This document shows positions 1 to 8,067 of a stretch of DNA of 64,000 nt, in pieces. The notes beneath the pieces were generated by a model. It ran no database searches. It saw only the letters and a list, made by a program, of their open reading frames with translations, and was not told where the DNA came from. The translations under genes and the position numbers were made by a program. This DNA is from an uncultured Clostridia bacterium. Lineage in GTDB: Bacteria > Bacillota > Clostridia > Christensenellales > UBA1242. How positions within the stretch are numbered: position 1 is the stretch's first letter; each line of letters opens with the position of its first letter. Location of the stretch: positions 193,670 through 257,669 of the forward strand of contig CAKNGB010000001.1 of assembly GCA_930971385.1 (NCBI GenBank), in the 5' to 3' direction.

Positions 1-1686
1 GCCGTTAAATTTGCCGTTGAAAGTTTGAAAATTTTGGAATATCGCGGGTATGACTCGTGCGGTATTTCTTTTTTAAAGAACGGCGAAATTGAAACGGTAA
101 AATCTTTAATAGATATCGACGATTTAAAAAAGAAAACAGAAAACAAAACATCAAATTTAGTTATTGGGCACACGAGGTGGGCAACGCATGGAGGTGTCAC
201 GCTTAAAAACGCTCATCCTCATCTTTCTTCCTCAAATAAAATTGCGCTTGTTCATAACGGAATTATTGAAAACTATAAAACGCTGAAAGAAAATTTAAAC
301 TGTGCTTTTCAATCAGAAACCGACAGCGAAGTTTTGGTTAATTTGATTGAAAGTGAGAAAGGAAGTTTAATTGAAAAAGTGATTTCTGCTTCAAAAAAAG
401 TGGAAGGAACTTTTGCGATTGCAGTGATTGAAAATGGCGAACTTGTGGTTGGAAAAAGAGAAAGTCCGCTTTATGTTGCTTACTTTGATGGCGGAGTTGT
501 TGCCACAAGTGACATTTCGGCTTTTGTTGGAAATGTGAAAGAATTTTACATTTTAAACGATAACGAATTTGCCAGTTTAAATGAGAATAAAATTGAATTT
601 TTTAATGAAAATGGCGAAAAAATCAAAAAAAATGCAGAAATTTTGCCAAAAATCACTCAAAATTTCAAGATTTTTGATAAAACTCACATGGAAAGCGAGA
701 TTAAGGAAACGAAAATTGTTTTAAAAAACACTTTAAAGGAATATTTAAATTCCAGTGTTTTTAGTGACTTGAACTTGCCCAAAAATATTAAAGAAATCAA
801 CCTTATTGCCTGCGGAACAGCATTTCACAGTGCGCTTATGGGGGCAGAATTTTTTAAGGAACAGGGAATTAACTCTCATACTTATGTTGCCAGTGAATTT
901 CGCTATGGCAGGGAAATTTTAAATAAAAATGCCCTATATATTTTTGTTAGTCAAAGCGGAGAGACGGCGGACACCATTGCTTGCGCTAAACTTTTGAAAG
1001 AAAAGAAAATGCATCTTCTTGCGTTAACCAACACGCCGAATTGCGTTTTAAACAGAATTTGCGAAAATGTTTTGCCAACTTTTGCAGGTAAGGAGTTTGC
1101 AGTTGCCTCCACAAAGGCCTATTGTTGTCAGGTTTTTGTTTTGTTTATCTTCTCTCTTTTTCTCTCGCAAAAACTACAAGATAACATTGATGAGCTAATT
1201 AAATTTACAAACGAATTTCAAATTCAAGATTTTGACAAAGACCTACTTAACAAAATTTCCTCCTTCCAAAAAATTTTCTTTGTTGGACGAGAAAAAGACT
1301 ACATAACCGCGTTAGAGGCAAGTTTGAAACTTAAAGAAATTTCCTATATAAATTCCATTGCCATTCCTGCTGGTGAACTTAAACACGGCACATTGGCACT
1401 TGTGGATGAAAACACGCTTGTTATTGCCATTTCAACCGAAAAAAATGTGCGAGAAAAACTTCTTTCAAATTTGGAGGAGATAAGGGCGCGCGGAGGCGAG
1501 GTTGTGCTTGTTTCAAATTTTAGTTGCAAAGATTACATAAAAATTCCACTTCAAGCCATGCACGAAAACTTTATGCCAATAGTTTCCATTATTCCTCTTC
1601 AATTTTTTGCGCTTAGGATGTGTGAGAAATTGGGATATAATCCAGACAAACCAAAAAATCTGGCAAAGTCTGTGACTGTGGAATAA
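1..1686 (+). CDS. glmS: Glutamine--fructose-6-phosphate aminotransferase (isomerizing), 5'-truncated by window edge
   Basis: GlmS makes glucosamine-6-phosphate from fructose-6-phosphate and glutamine, the first step towards UDP-GlcNAc for the cell wall. The reading frame is open from base 1 (AVKFAVES, then LKILEYRGYDSCG), so the first ~14 residues, including the catalytic Cys of the class II amidotransferase domain, lie outside the window. The TTG at 25 is internal and is not a start. The glutaminase half carries GHTRWATHG and the HNGIIENY motif. The two SIS isomerase domains follow, with ACGTAFHSA and VSQSGETADT, and the family C-terminus NLAKSVTVE is present. The visible part is 561 residues, against about 600 for the complete family. 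A glmS ribozyme, if there is one, would be upstream and cannot be seen. The family assignment is certain. Confidence 0.97.
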   Translation, partial: AVKFAVESLKILEYRGYDSCGISFLKNGEIETVKSLIDIDDLKKKTENKTSNLVIGHTRWATHGGVTLKNAHPHLSSSNKIALVHNGIIENYKTLKENLNCAFQSETDSEVLVNLIESEKGSLIEKVISASKKVEGTFAIAVIENGELVVGKRESPLYVAYFDGGVVATSDISAFVGNVKEFYILNDNEFASLNENKIEFFNENGEKIKKNAEILPKITQNFKIFDKTHMESEIKETKIVLKNTLKEYLNSSVFSDLNLPKNIKEINLIACGTAFHSALMGAEFFKEQGINSHTYVASEFRYGREILNKNALYIFVSQSGETADTIACAKLLKEKKMHLLALTNTPNCVLNRICENVLPTFAGKEFAVASTKAYCCQVFVLFIFSLFLSQKLQDNIDELIKFTNEFQIQDFDKDLLNKISSFQKIFFVGREKDYITALEASLKLKEISYINSIAIPAGELKHGTLALVDENTLVIAISTEKNVREKLLSNLEEIRARGGEVVLVSNFSCKDYIKIPLQAMHENFMPIVSIIPLQFFALRMCEKLGYNPDKPKNLAKSVTVE

Positions 1687-1770
1687 GATTAAAATTTGCT
1701 TTATTAAGTCATTTTAACATCTATTAATGAAAATCTTTTTCAAACCCTTTTCAAAAGCCATGGTGATAAT

Positions 1771-1811
1771 TGAAAAAGTTAAAGCATAGATTTAAACTAT
1801 GAACTTTTTCA
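1771..1811 (+). other. Long imperfect hairpin in the glmS-membrane gene spacer
   Basis: A 10-bp perfect outer stem (TGAAAAAGTT at 1771-1780 with AACTTTTTCA at 1802-1811) encloses a 5-bp inner stem (CATAG at 1785-1789 with CTATG at 1797-1801). No T-run follows, so it is not a classical intrinsic terminator. A TATAAT box at 1826-1831 lies just downstream. It could be a 3'-end processing signal for glmS mRNA or an operator. Confidence 0.5.
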
Positions 1812-1850
1812 TGAAAGTGTGAGCGTATAATTTTGATAAAGGAGTCAATA

Positions 1851-2258
1851 ATGAAATTGAAAGCAAAGATATTAAAAACTGAGGGCAAAAGCAAATTTTT
1901 TAAGCCAATTTTGAAAGGCGTTTTCACTTCGCTTTGTGTTTCACTGGTGGCAATTCTCCTCTTTGCCTTTATTTTGAGGTTTACAAGTGTTTCCGACAGC
2001 ATAATTTCGCCAGTGAATCAAGTCATTAAAGGTGTGGCAATTTTTCTTGGTGTGTTTTTTGGGCTTAGAAAAGTGAAAGAAAACGGCATAATAAATGGCG
2101 CATTAATTGGGTTTTTCTTTATAATTCTTGCCTTTTTGGTGTTTTCTTTGCTTGACGGGACATTCTCGTTCAATCGAACTCTTCTAAACGACATCATTTT
2201 TGGAACGATAATTGGTGCGATTTGTGGCATAATTTGCGTGAATTTGAAAAAAATTTAG
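1851..2258 (+). CDS. Small membrane protein, TIGR04086/YrzE-like
   Basis: A 135-residue protein with a short basic cytoplasmic N-terminus and four predicted membrane helices (roughly residues 23-44, 53-72, 78-98 and 108-130). It resembles the TIGR04086 family of small integral membrane proteins, often found close to secDF/yajC in Clostridia. No function is established. The ATG at 1851 was chosen because GGAG at 1841-1844 sits about 6 nt upstream; an in-frame TTG at 1833 lies before that ribosome binding site. A TATAAT box at 1826-1831 suggests its own promoter. The family call rests on length, topology and neighbourhood as recalled, and would need a profile search to be firm. Confidence 0.7.
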   Translation: MKLKAKILKTEGKSKFFKPILKGVFTSLCVSLVAILLFAFILRFTSVSDSIISPVNQVIKGVAIFLGVFFGLRKVKENGIINGALIGFFFIILAFLVFSLLDGTFSFNRTLLNDIIFGTIIGAICGIICVNLKKI

Positions 2259-2266
2259 TTATTTAA

Positions 2267-2295
2267 TTGACAACCGTCCCGTTTTGGTATATACT
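2267..2295 (+). promoter_or_regulatory. Sigma-A promoter of secDF
   Basis: TTGACA (2267-2272), 17-nt spacer, TATACT (2290-2295): one mismatch from the housekeeping consensus. Transcription should begin near 2302, which is after the ATG at 2299. This supports the secD start at 2338. Confidence 0.85.
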
Positions 2296-2337
2296 TAAAT
2301 GGTAGATTTAACCAAAATACCATTAGTAAGGGGCAGT

Positions 2338-3726
2338 ATGGCAAAGAACAGACTCAAAAAAAATTCCATATTAAATTTTGTTGCGGTTGCAGTGCTAACT
2401 CTTGTTGGAATTCTGCTTTCAGTGTGCAGTTTCACAATTCCATACACAAACACAACCTACAACGGCTTTGCAAATTCCATTTCGCTTGGTCTTGACCTTG
2501 CGGGAGGAATTTATTTTGTTTATGATTGCTCACCTTCAGAGGACTCCACCACTGATTTAAACACAGCAATCGACGCCACAGTGGCGCGTCTTGAATCGGT
2601 TATCGGAGCGGAACACTCTGAGGCAGTCATCACAAGGCAGGGCAGTAATGAAATCAGAATTGAAGTTCCAAGTGTCACCGATTCTGACGAAATTTTCAGG
2701 CTTATCGGAGAGCCAACGCCTCTATATATGACTCTTGACGAATATGGCGAGGAAAGAATTAACGGACAAGACATTGATAATGTTTATGTTTCTTTCCAAA
2801 ACAATCAATATGGTGTTGTTATTGACTTCACAGATGAAGGTAGCCAAAAGTTTGAAGAATTAACGAGCGACGCTTCTAATAATGGGAGCACAACTGGCAA
2901 TATCTATATTTATTTAGGCGAAATTTCGGATAATGCTGTTTGGAGTACATCTGTTCAGTGCTCAGAGGCAATAACTGGTGGCACAACCTTTATTTCTGGT
3001 GGCTCTGACAGTTCAAACTCTTGGTCACTTGACGATGCTGAGGAGTATGCTTTAAGAATTATGTCTGGCACTTTCAATGTGGAAATGTCGCTTAAAGAAA
3101 GTTCAGTGGTTTCTGCAACGCTAGGCTCACAAGCGCTTATGTTGTGTTTGATTGGCGGAGCAGTTGGCATTGTTTTAATCATGCTTATATTATGGCTTAG
3201 ATATGGCGATTTTGGCTTACTTGCATCCTTTGCACTTGTCATATACATCGTTTTGATGCTCTTCTTCTTGCAAGCAATAAGTTTTGTTCAACTCACTCTT
3301 CCAGGGCTTGCGGGAATCATGCTGAGTATTGGTATGGCAGTTGACGGCACTGTTATCATCTTTGAAAAGGTGCGTGAGGACTACCGCTCTGGCAAGAAAA
3401 TTCCACTTGCTTGCAGAAATGGCTTCAAGCGTGCATTCTGGCCAATTTTCGACTCTAACATCACAACAATAATTTCGGCAGTTGTGCTTCTCATTTTGGG
3501 AACAAGTTCCATTCAAGGCTTTGCCACAACTCTTCTTATCGGCATCATTTTGTCGATGTTTATGAACTTAGTTATTTTAAGATTTTTCGTTAAGTGGTAT
3601 CTTCCTTTCAACAGCGTGAAAGCAAAACCTCTTCACTTGCCAAAACAAATTAAGCCAGTGAAAGAGCAAGTTGGCTCTGCAAATGAAATTGAAGTTATCG
3701 TTGAGGGAGGTGCTGGCAATGAATAA
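2338..3726 (+). CDS. secD: Protein translocase subunit SecD
   Basis: SecD works with SecF as the proton-driven accessory to SecYEG that pulls preproteins across the membrane. This 462-residue protein has one N-terminal helix (about residues 10-30), the start of the periplasmic-type head with the DLAGG motif, a large extracellular P1 domain, and a C-terminal block of five helices carrying GLAGIMLSIGMAVDGTVIIF, the conserved RND/SecDF segment. The start at 2338 is preferred over the in-frame ATG at 2299: AAGGGG sits at 2328-2333, residue 2 onward is the usual basic SecD start, and the promoter's predicted transcription start falls after 2299. The 3' end overlaps secF by 8 nt, so the two are probably translationally coupled. 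No yajC is visible next to it. Confidence 0.95.
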   Translation: MAKNRLKKNSILNFVAVAVLTLVGILLSVCSFTIPYTNTTYNGFANSISLGLDLAGGIYFVYDCSPSEDSTTDLNTAIDATVARLESVIGAEHSEAVITRQGSNEIRIEVPSVTDSDEIFRLIGEPTPLYMTLDEYGEERINGQDIDNVYVSFQNNQYGVVIDFTDEGSQKFEELTSDASNNGSTTGNIYIYLGEISDNAVWSTSVQCSEAITGGTTFISGGSDSSNSWSLDDAEEYALRIMSGTFNVEMSLKESSVVSATLGSQALMLCLIGGAVGIVLIMLILWLRYGDFGLLASFALVIYIVLMLFFLQAISFVQLTLPGLAGIMLSIGMAVDGTVIIFEKVREDYRSGKKIPLACRNGFKRAFWPIFDSNITTIISAVVLLILGTSSIQGFATTLLIGIILSMFMNLVILRFFVKWYLPFNSVKAKPLHLPKQIKPVKEQVGSANEIEVIVEGGAGNE

Positions 3727-4900
3727 GAAAATTAAACACTTCTCTATTGACGACAAAATTGCAAACAGCAAGTTCAGTTTCACAAAGAATTTAAAATATT
3801 TCTTAATTGCTCCAATCATCATCACTATTATTGGAATTGTGCTTCTTTGTACTTTGGGCTTTAACCTTGGTTTCGACTTCACTGGCGGAACAAACATGAC
3901 GGTTTACACCAATGGCGAAAGGTTGGAAAATGGTGCTTTTTCTGAGCAAAGTTATGATGTTGACAATGATGAAGATTATAACACCGTGCTTGGAAAAATT
4001 GACAGCGTGCTAAGCGAATTTGGCTTGGAGGCTAGTTCCTATCAAAAAACCACCATAGACATTAATGCAGACAGAGGGCTTGGCTTTGTTATCTCAGACG
4101 GTGGTGCGGTTATTGTTAAATTCCAAAACGGCGACGGCGATGTTGAAGAGATAAACAACAAAATCAGGCTTGCTCTTATGGAAGAGTTTGGATATATTTC
4201 ACTTCCTGAAAACACTGACATCATGAATTTAGATGATAGCGCAGTTCAAAGTTTCATCGACGGAACAAACCATTCGGCACTAATTGCAAATGGTGGTGTC
4301 ACAACTGCAAGTGCAAGCAGTGAACTTATGATGAGGTCTTTCTTAGCACTTCTTGTTGCCATTGTTTTAATCTTAATTTATGTGGCAATAAGGTTTGAAT
4401 TAACAAGCGGGCTTGCAGCCATTTTGGCGCTTTTCCACGACATCATCATCACAAGTTCCATTATGCTTATCTGCCGAGTGCAAATTAATTCCGCATTCAT
4501 TGCGGCACTTATCACAATTTTGGGCTACTCAATTAATAACACCATTATCATTTTCGATAGAATCAGAGAAAATGTTAAGATGAGTAAGAATCTTGGCAAA
4601 ATCAACACATTTGAGGTGGCAGATAGGTCTGTTAGACAGACGCTCACTCGTTCCATTTTAACCACTTTAACCACTTTCATTATGATTTTCTTCGTTACAG
4701 TGATTGGTGTTAGCGACATTCAAGAATTTGCTTTCCCAATCATGATTGGTATTCTTTCAGGGTTCTATTCTTCCGTGTTCTTAACACCTGGGCTTTGGGC
4801 GATTGCATACCGTCCTTCCAAGAAGAAGATTGCAAGAATGGAAGCAAAAAGAAAACGCCAAGAAGAAAAAGCGAAAAAAGGTCAACAATACGAAGTTTAA
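3719..4900 (+). CDS. secF: Protein translocase subunit SecF
   Basis: Partner of SecD in the SecDF translocation motor. The protein is 393 residues: an N-terminal helix near residues 23-43, the LGFDFTGGTNM motif typical of SecF heads, an extracellular P4-type domain longer than usual, and five C-terminal helices containing LGYSINNTIIIFDRIRE, the conserved functional segment. The C-terminus is highly basic (KRKRQEEKAKK). The ATG at 3719 lies inside the end of secD, with GGGAGG at 3705-3710 as ribosome binding site. An upstream in-frame extension from 3671 lies wholly within secD and has no such site. SecD and SecF are separate genes here, as in many Clostridia, rather than the fused SecDF of Bacillus. 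Confidence 0.95.
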   Translation: MNKKIKHFSIDDKIANSKFSFTKNLKYFLIAPIIITIIGIVLLCTLGFNLGFDFTGGTNMTVYTNGERLENGAFSEQSYDVDNDEDYNTVLGKIDSVLSEFGLEASSYQKTTIDINADRGLGFVISDGGAVIVKFQNGDGDVEEINNKIRLALMEEFGYISLPENTDIMNLDDSAVQSFIDGTNHSALIANGGVTTASASSELMMRSFLALLVAIVLILIYVAIRFELTSGLAAILALFHDIIITSSIMLICRVQINSAFIAALITILGYSINNTIIIFDRIRENVKMSKNLGKINTFEVADRSVRQTLTRSILTTLTTFIMIFFVTVIGVSDIQEFAFPIMIGILSGFYSSVFLTPGLWAIAYRPSKKKIARMEAKRKRQEEKAKKGQQYEV

Positions 4901-4927
4901 AAATATGCTGGTTTCAGCATATTTTTT
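4901..4927 (+). terminator. Rho-independent terminator of secDF
   Basis: A 10-bp perfect stem (AAATATGCTG with CAGCATATTT), a 4-nt GTTT loop and a run of T, starting right after the secF stop. Confidence 0.9.
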
Positions 4928-4976
4928 ATATAAAAATTTTTATTAAGAAAATCTTTTATGATTTTTAAATTCAGGA

Positions 4977-6392
4977 TTATTTTAAGTTAAGTTTTTCTTT
5001 GAGAACAAATCTATCCCAAAGTTCAACATTATTAGCTTTTGCTAAATCTACCGCTGACTTAGTAAAAGTTCTGTTTGTAATTACCATACATTTGTCGGCA
5101 TTATAATATTTCATTCCAGCTACTGCTTCCATAATGGCATGATTTCCAACCACTCCACTATAGCATTTGGCTTGAATTGCAATTGTGAAGTTATGCTTTC
5201 TTGCAAGAACGTCTATTCCTTGATCTCCGCTAGCTTTTGTAATTTTAGTAGTATAACCCATATTGTTAAACCAATTTGCTATGAAGTTTTCAAATTCACC
5301 ACCTGTCATTATATCAATTTCGGAAAGAGAAATAAGTGATTCAGATTCATCATAATTTTCTATCCTTTTTAATTTTTCCTTATTTTGTATAATTTTTATA
5401 TAAGATTTAATTTTTTTTATGTTTTCATTATAATAAACTAATAATGGTTTGTCTAAATTTTTTAAATAATCTTCAATGAATAAAATTGATATAGCTTCTT
5501 CATTATATATACTATAGATTTTTTCAACTTTATCCATCATTGTCATTGTATTGCTTATGTTATATTGTTCATAAATTCCATTCAAAAGAGAAATCAAATA
5601 ATTCTTATTAATTATCCAAAGTAAATACAAGATTGCTTGTTTATCTACAATGTTATTATTAATTTTATCATTATTATAAAGCAATTTTATAAATTTTAAT
5701 ATTTTGTCATTAAATGTATATATAAATTCGTTATTGTCAGCCTCAAAACTAATATCTGTATCATTATCAATAGATAAATCTAAATTTTTATTTAAATAAG
5801 AAGTCGTTAATTTCCATAAAAATGTATCATTTTTAAATATATAATTTGAAATATTTATCATATTACTAATCTCACTCTTTTTTGAACAATCTAATTCAAT
5901 AAAAGATTGAAATGCTTCAATTGTTATATATGGATATAATTTATTTTTTCCATTAGTATCGTGTTGTGGTAAATTTTTATCATGATAATTAATTAAGTAG
6001 TCTATTGTTGGTAATCCATTATTTTTAGCTATAAAGTTATAACAAATTTTAACCAAAGATTTATCATTTAGGTATATATGTAATTTATCAAGAATTAAAC
6101 AAAATGTTTTTCTCCTTATAGTATTGTCTAAAATAGTGATTAGTTCAGTCATTTTTTCTTTCTTTTCTTTTTTTTCTTTTCTTTGCTGACTTTCTTTTTC
6201 TAATATATAAATTTTTAGCTGTTTTTCTTTTTTTCTCTTTGATTTTTTAATAAAAAATAATGTTAAAATTATAGCAATACAAATAATAAATCCACCCAAT
6301 ATATACCATCCAGCTCCATTTTCTATACCATAGAGCAATAAAGCAAGCAAAAAAATACCTAAAATAAAAATCCATATAATTTTTTTATTCAT
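4977..6392 (-). CDS. Membrane-anchored Mrr-type restriction endonuclease domain protein
   Basis: A 471-residue protein with two N-terminal membrane helices (about residues 4-22 and 28-48), a lysine/glutamate-rich stretch likely to be coiled coil (50-85), a long Ile/Asn-rich helical middle of unknown type, and a C-terminal Mrr-cat domain (about 362-460). The nuclease residues are visible: GGEFE with E366, GDQGID ending in D394, and QAK with Q407 and K409, matching the D-(QxK) core of the PD-(D/E)xK fold. Mrr-family nucleases cleave modified DNA or act in defence. Membrane anchoring suggests surveillance of incoming DNA, but that is inference. The gene is much richer in A+T than its neighbours and is divergent from a small XRE regulator, which suggests transfer. 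GAGGG precedes the ATG. Confidence 0.85.
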   Translation of the reverse strand: MNKKIIWIFILGIFLLALLLYGIENGAGWYILGGFIICIAIILTLFFIKKSKRKKEKQLKIYILEKESQQRKEKKEKKEKMTELITILDNTIRRKTFCLILDKLHIYLNDKSLVKICYNFIAKNNGLPTIDYLINYHDKNLPQHDTNGKNKLYPYITIEAFQSFIELDCSKKSEISNMINISNYIFKNDTFLWKLTTSYLNKNLDLSIDNDTDISFEADNNEFIYTFNDKILKFIKLLYNNDKINNNIVDKQAILYLLWIINKNYLISLLNGIYEQYNISNTMTMMDKVEKIYSIYNEEAISILFIEDYLKNLDKPLLVYYNENIKKIKSYIKIIQNKEKLKRIENYDESESLISLSEIDIMTGGEFENFIANWFNNMGYTTKITKASGDQGIDVLARKHNFTIAIQAKCYSGVVGNHAIMEAVAGMKYYNADKCMVITNRTFTKSAVDLAKANNVELWDRFVLKEKLNLK

Positions 6393-6412
6393 AATTAAAC
6401 CCTCTTTGGCTA

Positions 6413-6478
6413 ATTATAGCATAAATAAATAATATATACAAGTATACTTGTATAAATTTATTTTAATATTTTGATAAT
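6413..6478. promoter_or_regulatory. Divergent promoters sharing a perfect 20-bp palindromic operator
   Basis: Positions 6435-6454 are a perfect palindrome (each half TATACAAGTA). On the minus strand, TTGTAT (6436-6441), a 17-nt spacer and TATAAT (6413-6418) form a promoter for the nuclease gene. On the plus strand, TTGTAT (6448-6453) and GATAAT (6473-6478) could serve the XRE gene, with a 19-nt spacer. Each half of the palindrome contains one -35 box, so a dimeric repressor bound there would block both promoters. Confidence 0.75.
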
Positions 6479-6503
6479 ATACGCATAGTGGAGGGGGATA
6501 TTA

Positions 6504-6746
6504 ATGACTGTGAATAAAGCAGTTGCTATGCGAATAAGTCAACTTTTAATTGAAAAGAATATGACTCAATATCGATTAGCTGAAAATAGTGGAATTTCTC
6601 ATAGTCGACTTGGTTGTATAATGAAAGAAAAAAATAAAACTGTCACCTTATCCACTGTTATGTTAATTGCTCAAGGCTTTAATATGTCTGTAATTGATTT
6701 TTTAGATAGCCCATTTTTTGATATAAATATTTTAGATATTGAATAA
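6504..6746 (+). CDS. Small XRE-family (Cro/CI-type) DNA-binding regulator
   Basis: An 80-residue protein consisting of little more than a helix-turn-helix domain. Residues ~6-62 fit the XRE pattern: MRISQLLIEKNMTQYRLAE, then GISHSRLGCIM as the turn and recognition helix, then a TLSTVMLIAQGFNMS segment like that before the last helices of Cro/CI domains. An acidic tail follows. A strong ribosome binding site (GGAGGGGG) precedes the ATG. It is divergent from the Mrr-type nuclease, and the intervening palindrome overlaps both -35 boxes. It probably represses itself and the nuclease, as controller proteins do. No cognate methyltransferase is present in the window. The operator link is inference from the sequence layout. 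Confidence 0.88.
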   Translation: MTVNKAVAMRISQLLIEKNMTQYRLAENSGISHSRLGCIMKEKNKTVTLSTVMLIAQGFNMSVIDFLDSPFFDINILDIE

Positions 6747-6761
6747 TTATAATAAATTTTA

Positions 6762-6784
6762 TAAGATAAAATATCTTTTAATTT
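6762..6784. terminator. Weak convergent terminator between the XRE gene and dinB
   Basis: AAGATA (6763-6768) pairs with TATCTT (6772-6777) around a 3-nt loop, flanked by A and T runs. The stem is short, so this is a tentative call. Confidence 0.4.
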
Positions 6785-6798
6785 ATTAAATATAATCA

Positions 6799-7995
6799 TT
6801 AAAGTTCCTCTTGTTCGGTTTTGCGGTTGATAAAGGAGGAAGTGTCGCTGGCGATAAAGATTTTGTTTTTGCCATACCTATTTTTTATTTCTTCCACACT
6901 TTCAGTTAACTTTATTTTGTCGTCGTCAAACATGGAAAGTTGGTGTTGTTTTTCGGTGGAGGATAGGTTGGAAACACGCACTCTGAGTGCGCGAATTTTT
7001 TTATCATAGTTCCAATAAGAGTCAAGAAGTTGCATGGCGTTTTCATAGATTTTTTCATAACTTTTCATTGGCGAAAAGGTTTTTGCGTGGCGAAATTTTT
7101 TAAGTTCCTTCGTTTTCACTGTGACAGAAATGGTTTTCCCTTCATATCCACCTTTTGCCATACGCATGGCAATTTTTTCACAAAGAAAAGCAATCACTTT
7201 GCAAACATCGTTTCTTTTTTCAATGTCCATAATGGTGGTGGTTCCATTGCCGATGCTTTTAGGTGGAGTTAACGCAAAATAGTTAGCAACATTTTCCACT
7301 AATTCTCCTCGAAGTTTAAGCCTAAGTTCCACGCCAGTTTTGCCCATGATGCTTTTCACAATATCCTCATCTAAATTCGAGAAATCTCCAATCGTCAAGA
7401 TGTTCATGTTTTGAAATCGCCTTTCAAGTTTTCCGCCGATGCCAACAATGGTGTTTAGAGGTAGTTTATAGGTCATTTCTTTAAACTTTTCGTAAGGAAT
7501 AACAGTTGTGGCATCTGGCTTTTTCATATCTGAGCCAAGTTTAGCAAAAATCTTAGAAAAGGAAACTCCAACTGAAACGGTTATTTGAAATTCCTCTTTA
7601 ACTCTTTCGCGAATTTCATCGGCAATTTCCTTTCCACTTTTTTTGAGATAGGTAAGCGAGTTGGTCACATCCAGCCAACATTCGTCAAGCCCAAGTGGTT
7701 CGACAAAATCGGTGTAGTCAAGATAGATTTCATGAAGTTTTTTGGAAATTTTTTCATAAACATCATAGTGCGGAGGAAGGCAAACAAGGTCTTGGCATTT
7801 CAGTTTTGCTTCCCAAATCGCTTCTCCAGTTTTAACACCAAATTTCTTTGCGATTTCATTTTTTGCTAAAATAATTCCATTTCTTTTTTCAGGATTTCCA
7901 GTCACTGCCACTGGCTTATCTTTAAGTTCTGGGCGCGTTGCACACTCCACGGAGGCAAAAAAGTTGTTGACATCGGAATGTAAGATTGTTTTCAT
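6799..7995 (-). CDS. dinB: Y-family DNA polymerase (DNA polymerase IV)
   Basis: An error-prone translesion polymerase that copies past damaged template bases. The 398-residue protein begins with the family motif around D8 (HSDVNNFFASVE). The second catalytic pair is D104-E105 in LGLDECWLD, where the more usual serine before the acidic pair is replaced. Helix-hairpin-helix and little-finger regions follow. QLSMF near the C-terminus fits a beta-clamp binding motif. The start at 7995 was chosen over the ATG at 8013 because GGAGGAG lies 9 nt before it and because the family normally starts a few residues before the first aspartate. It is divergent from the amidohydrolase-like gene. No LexA box was recognised. 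Confidence 0.93.
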   Translation of the reverse strand: MKTILHSDVNNFFASVECATRPELKDKPVAVTGNPEKRNGIILAKNEIAKKFGVKTGEAIWEAKLKCQDLVCLPPHYDVYEKISKKLHEIYLDYTDFVEPLGLDECWLDVTNSLTYLKKSGKEIADEIRERVKEEFQITVSVGVSFSKIFAKLGSDMKKPDATTVIPYEKFKEMTYKLPLNTIVGIGGKLERRFQNMNILTIGDFSNLDEDIVKSIMGKTGVELRLKLRGELVENVANYFALTPPKSIGNGTTTIMDIEKRNDVCKVIAFLCEKIAMRMAKGGYEGKTISVTVKTKELKKFRHAKTFSPMKSYEKIYENAMQLLDSYWNYDKKIRALRVRVSNLSSTEKQHQLSMFDDDKIKLTESVEEIKNRYGKNKIFIASDTSSFINRKTEQEEL

Positions 7996-8067
7996 TTGCT
8001 TTTTCTCCTCCATTTTGGTATATTATTAATTGTCATGATTTTGTTATGCCGTTTTGGAGGTGGAAAT

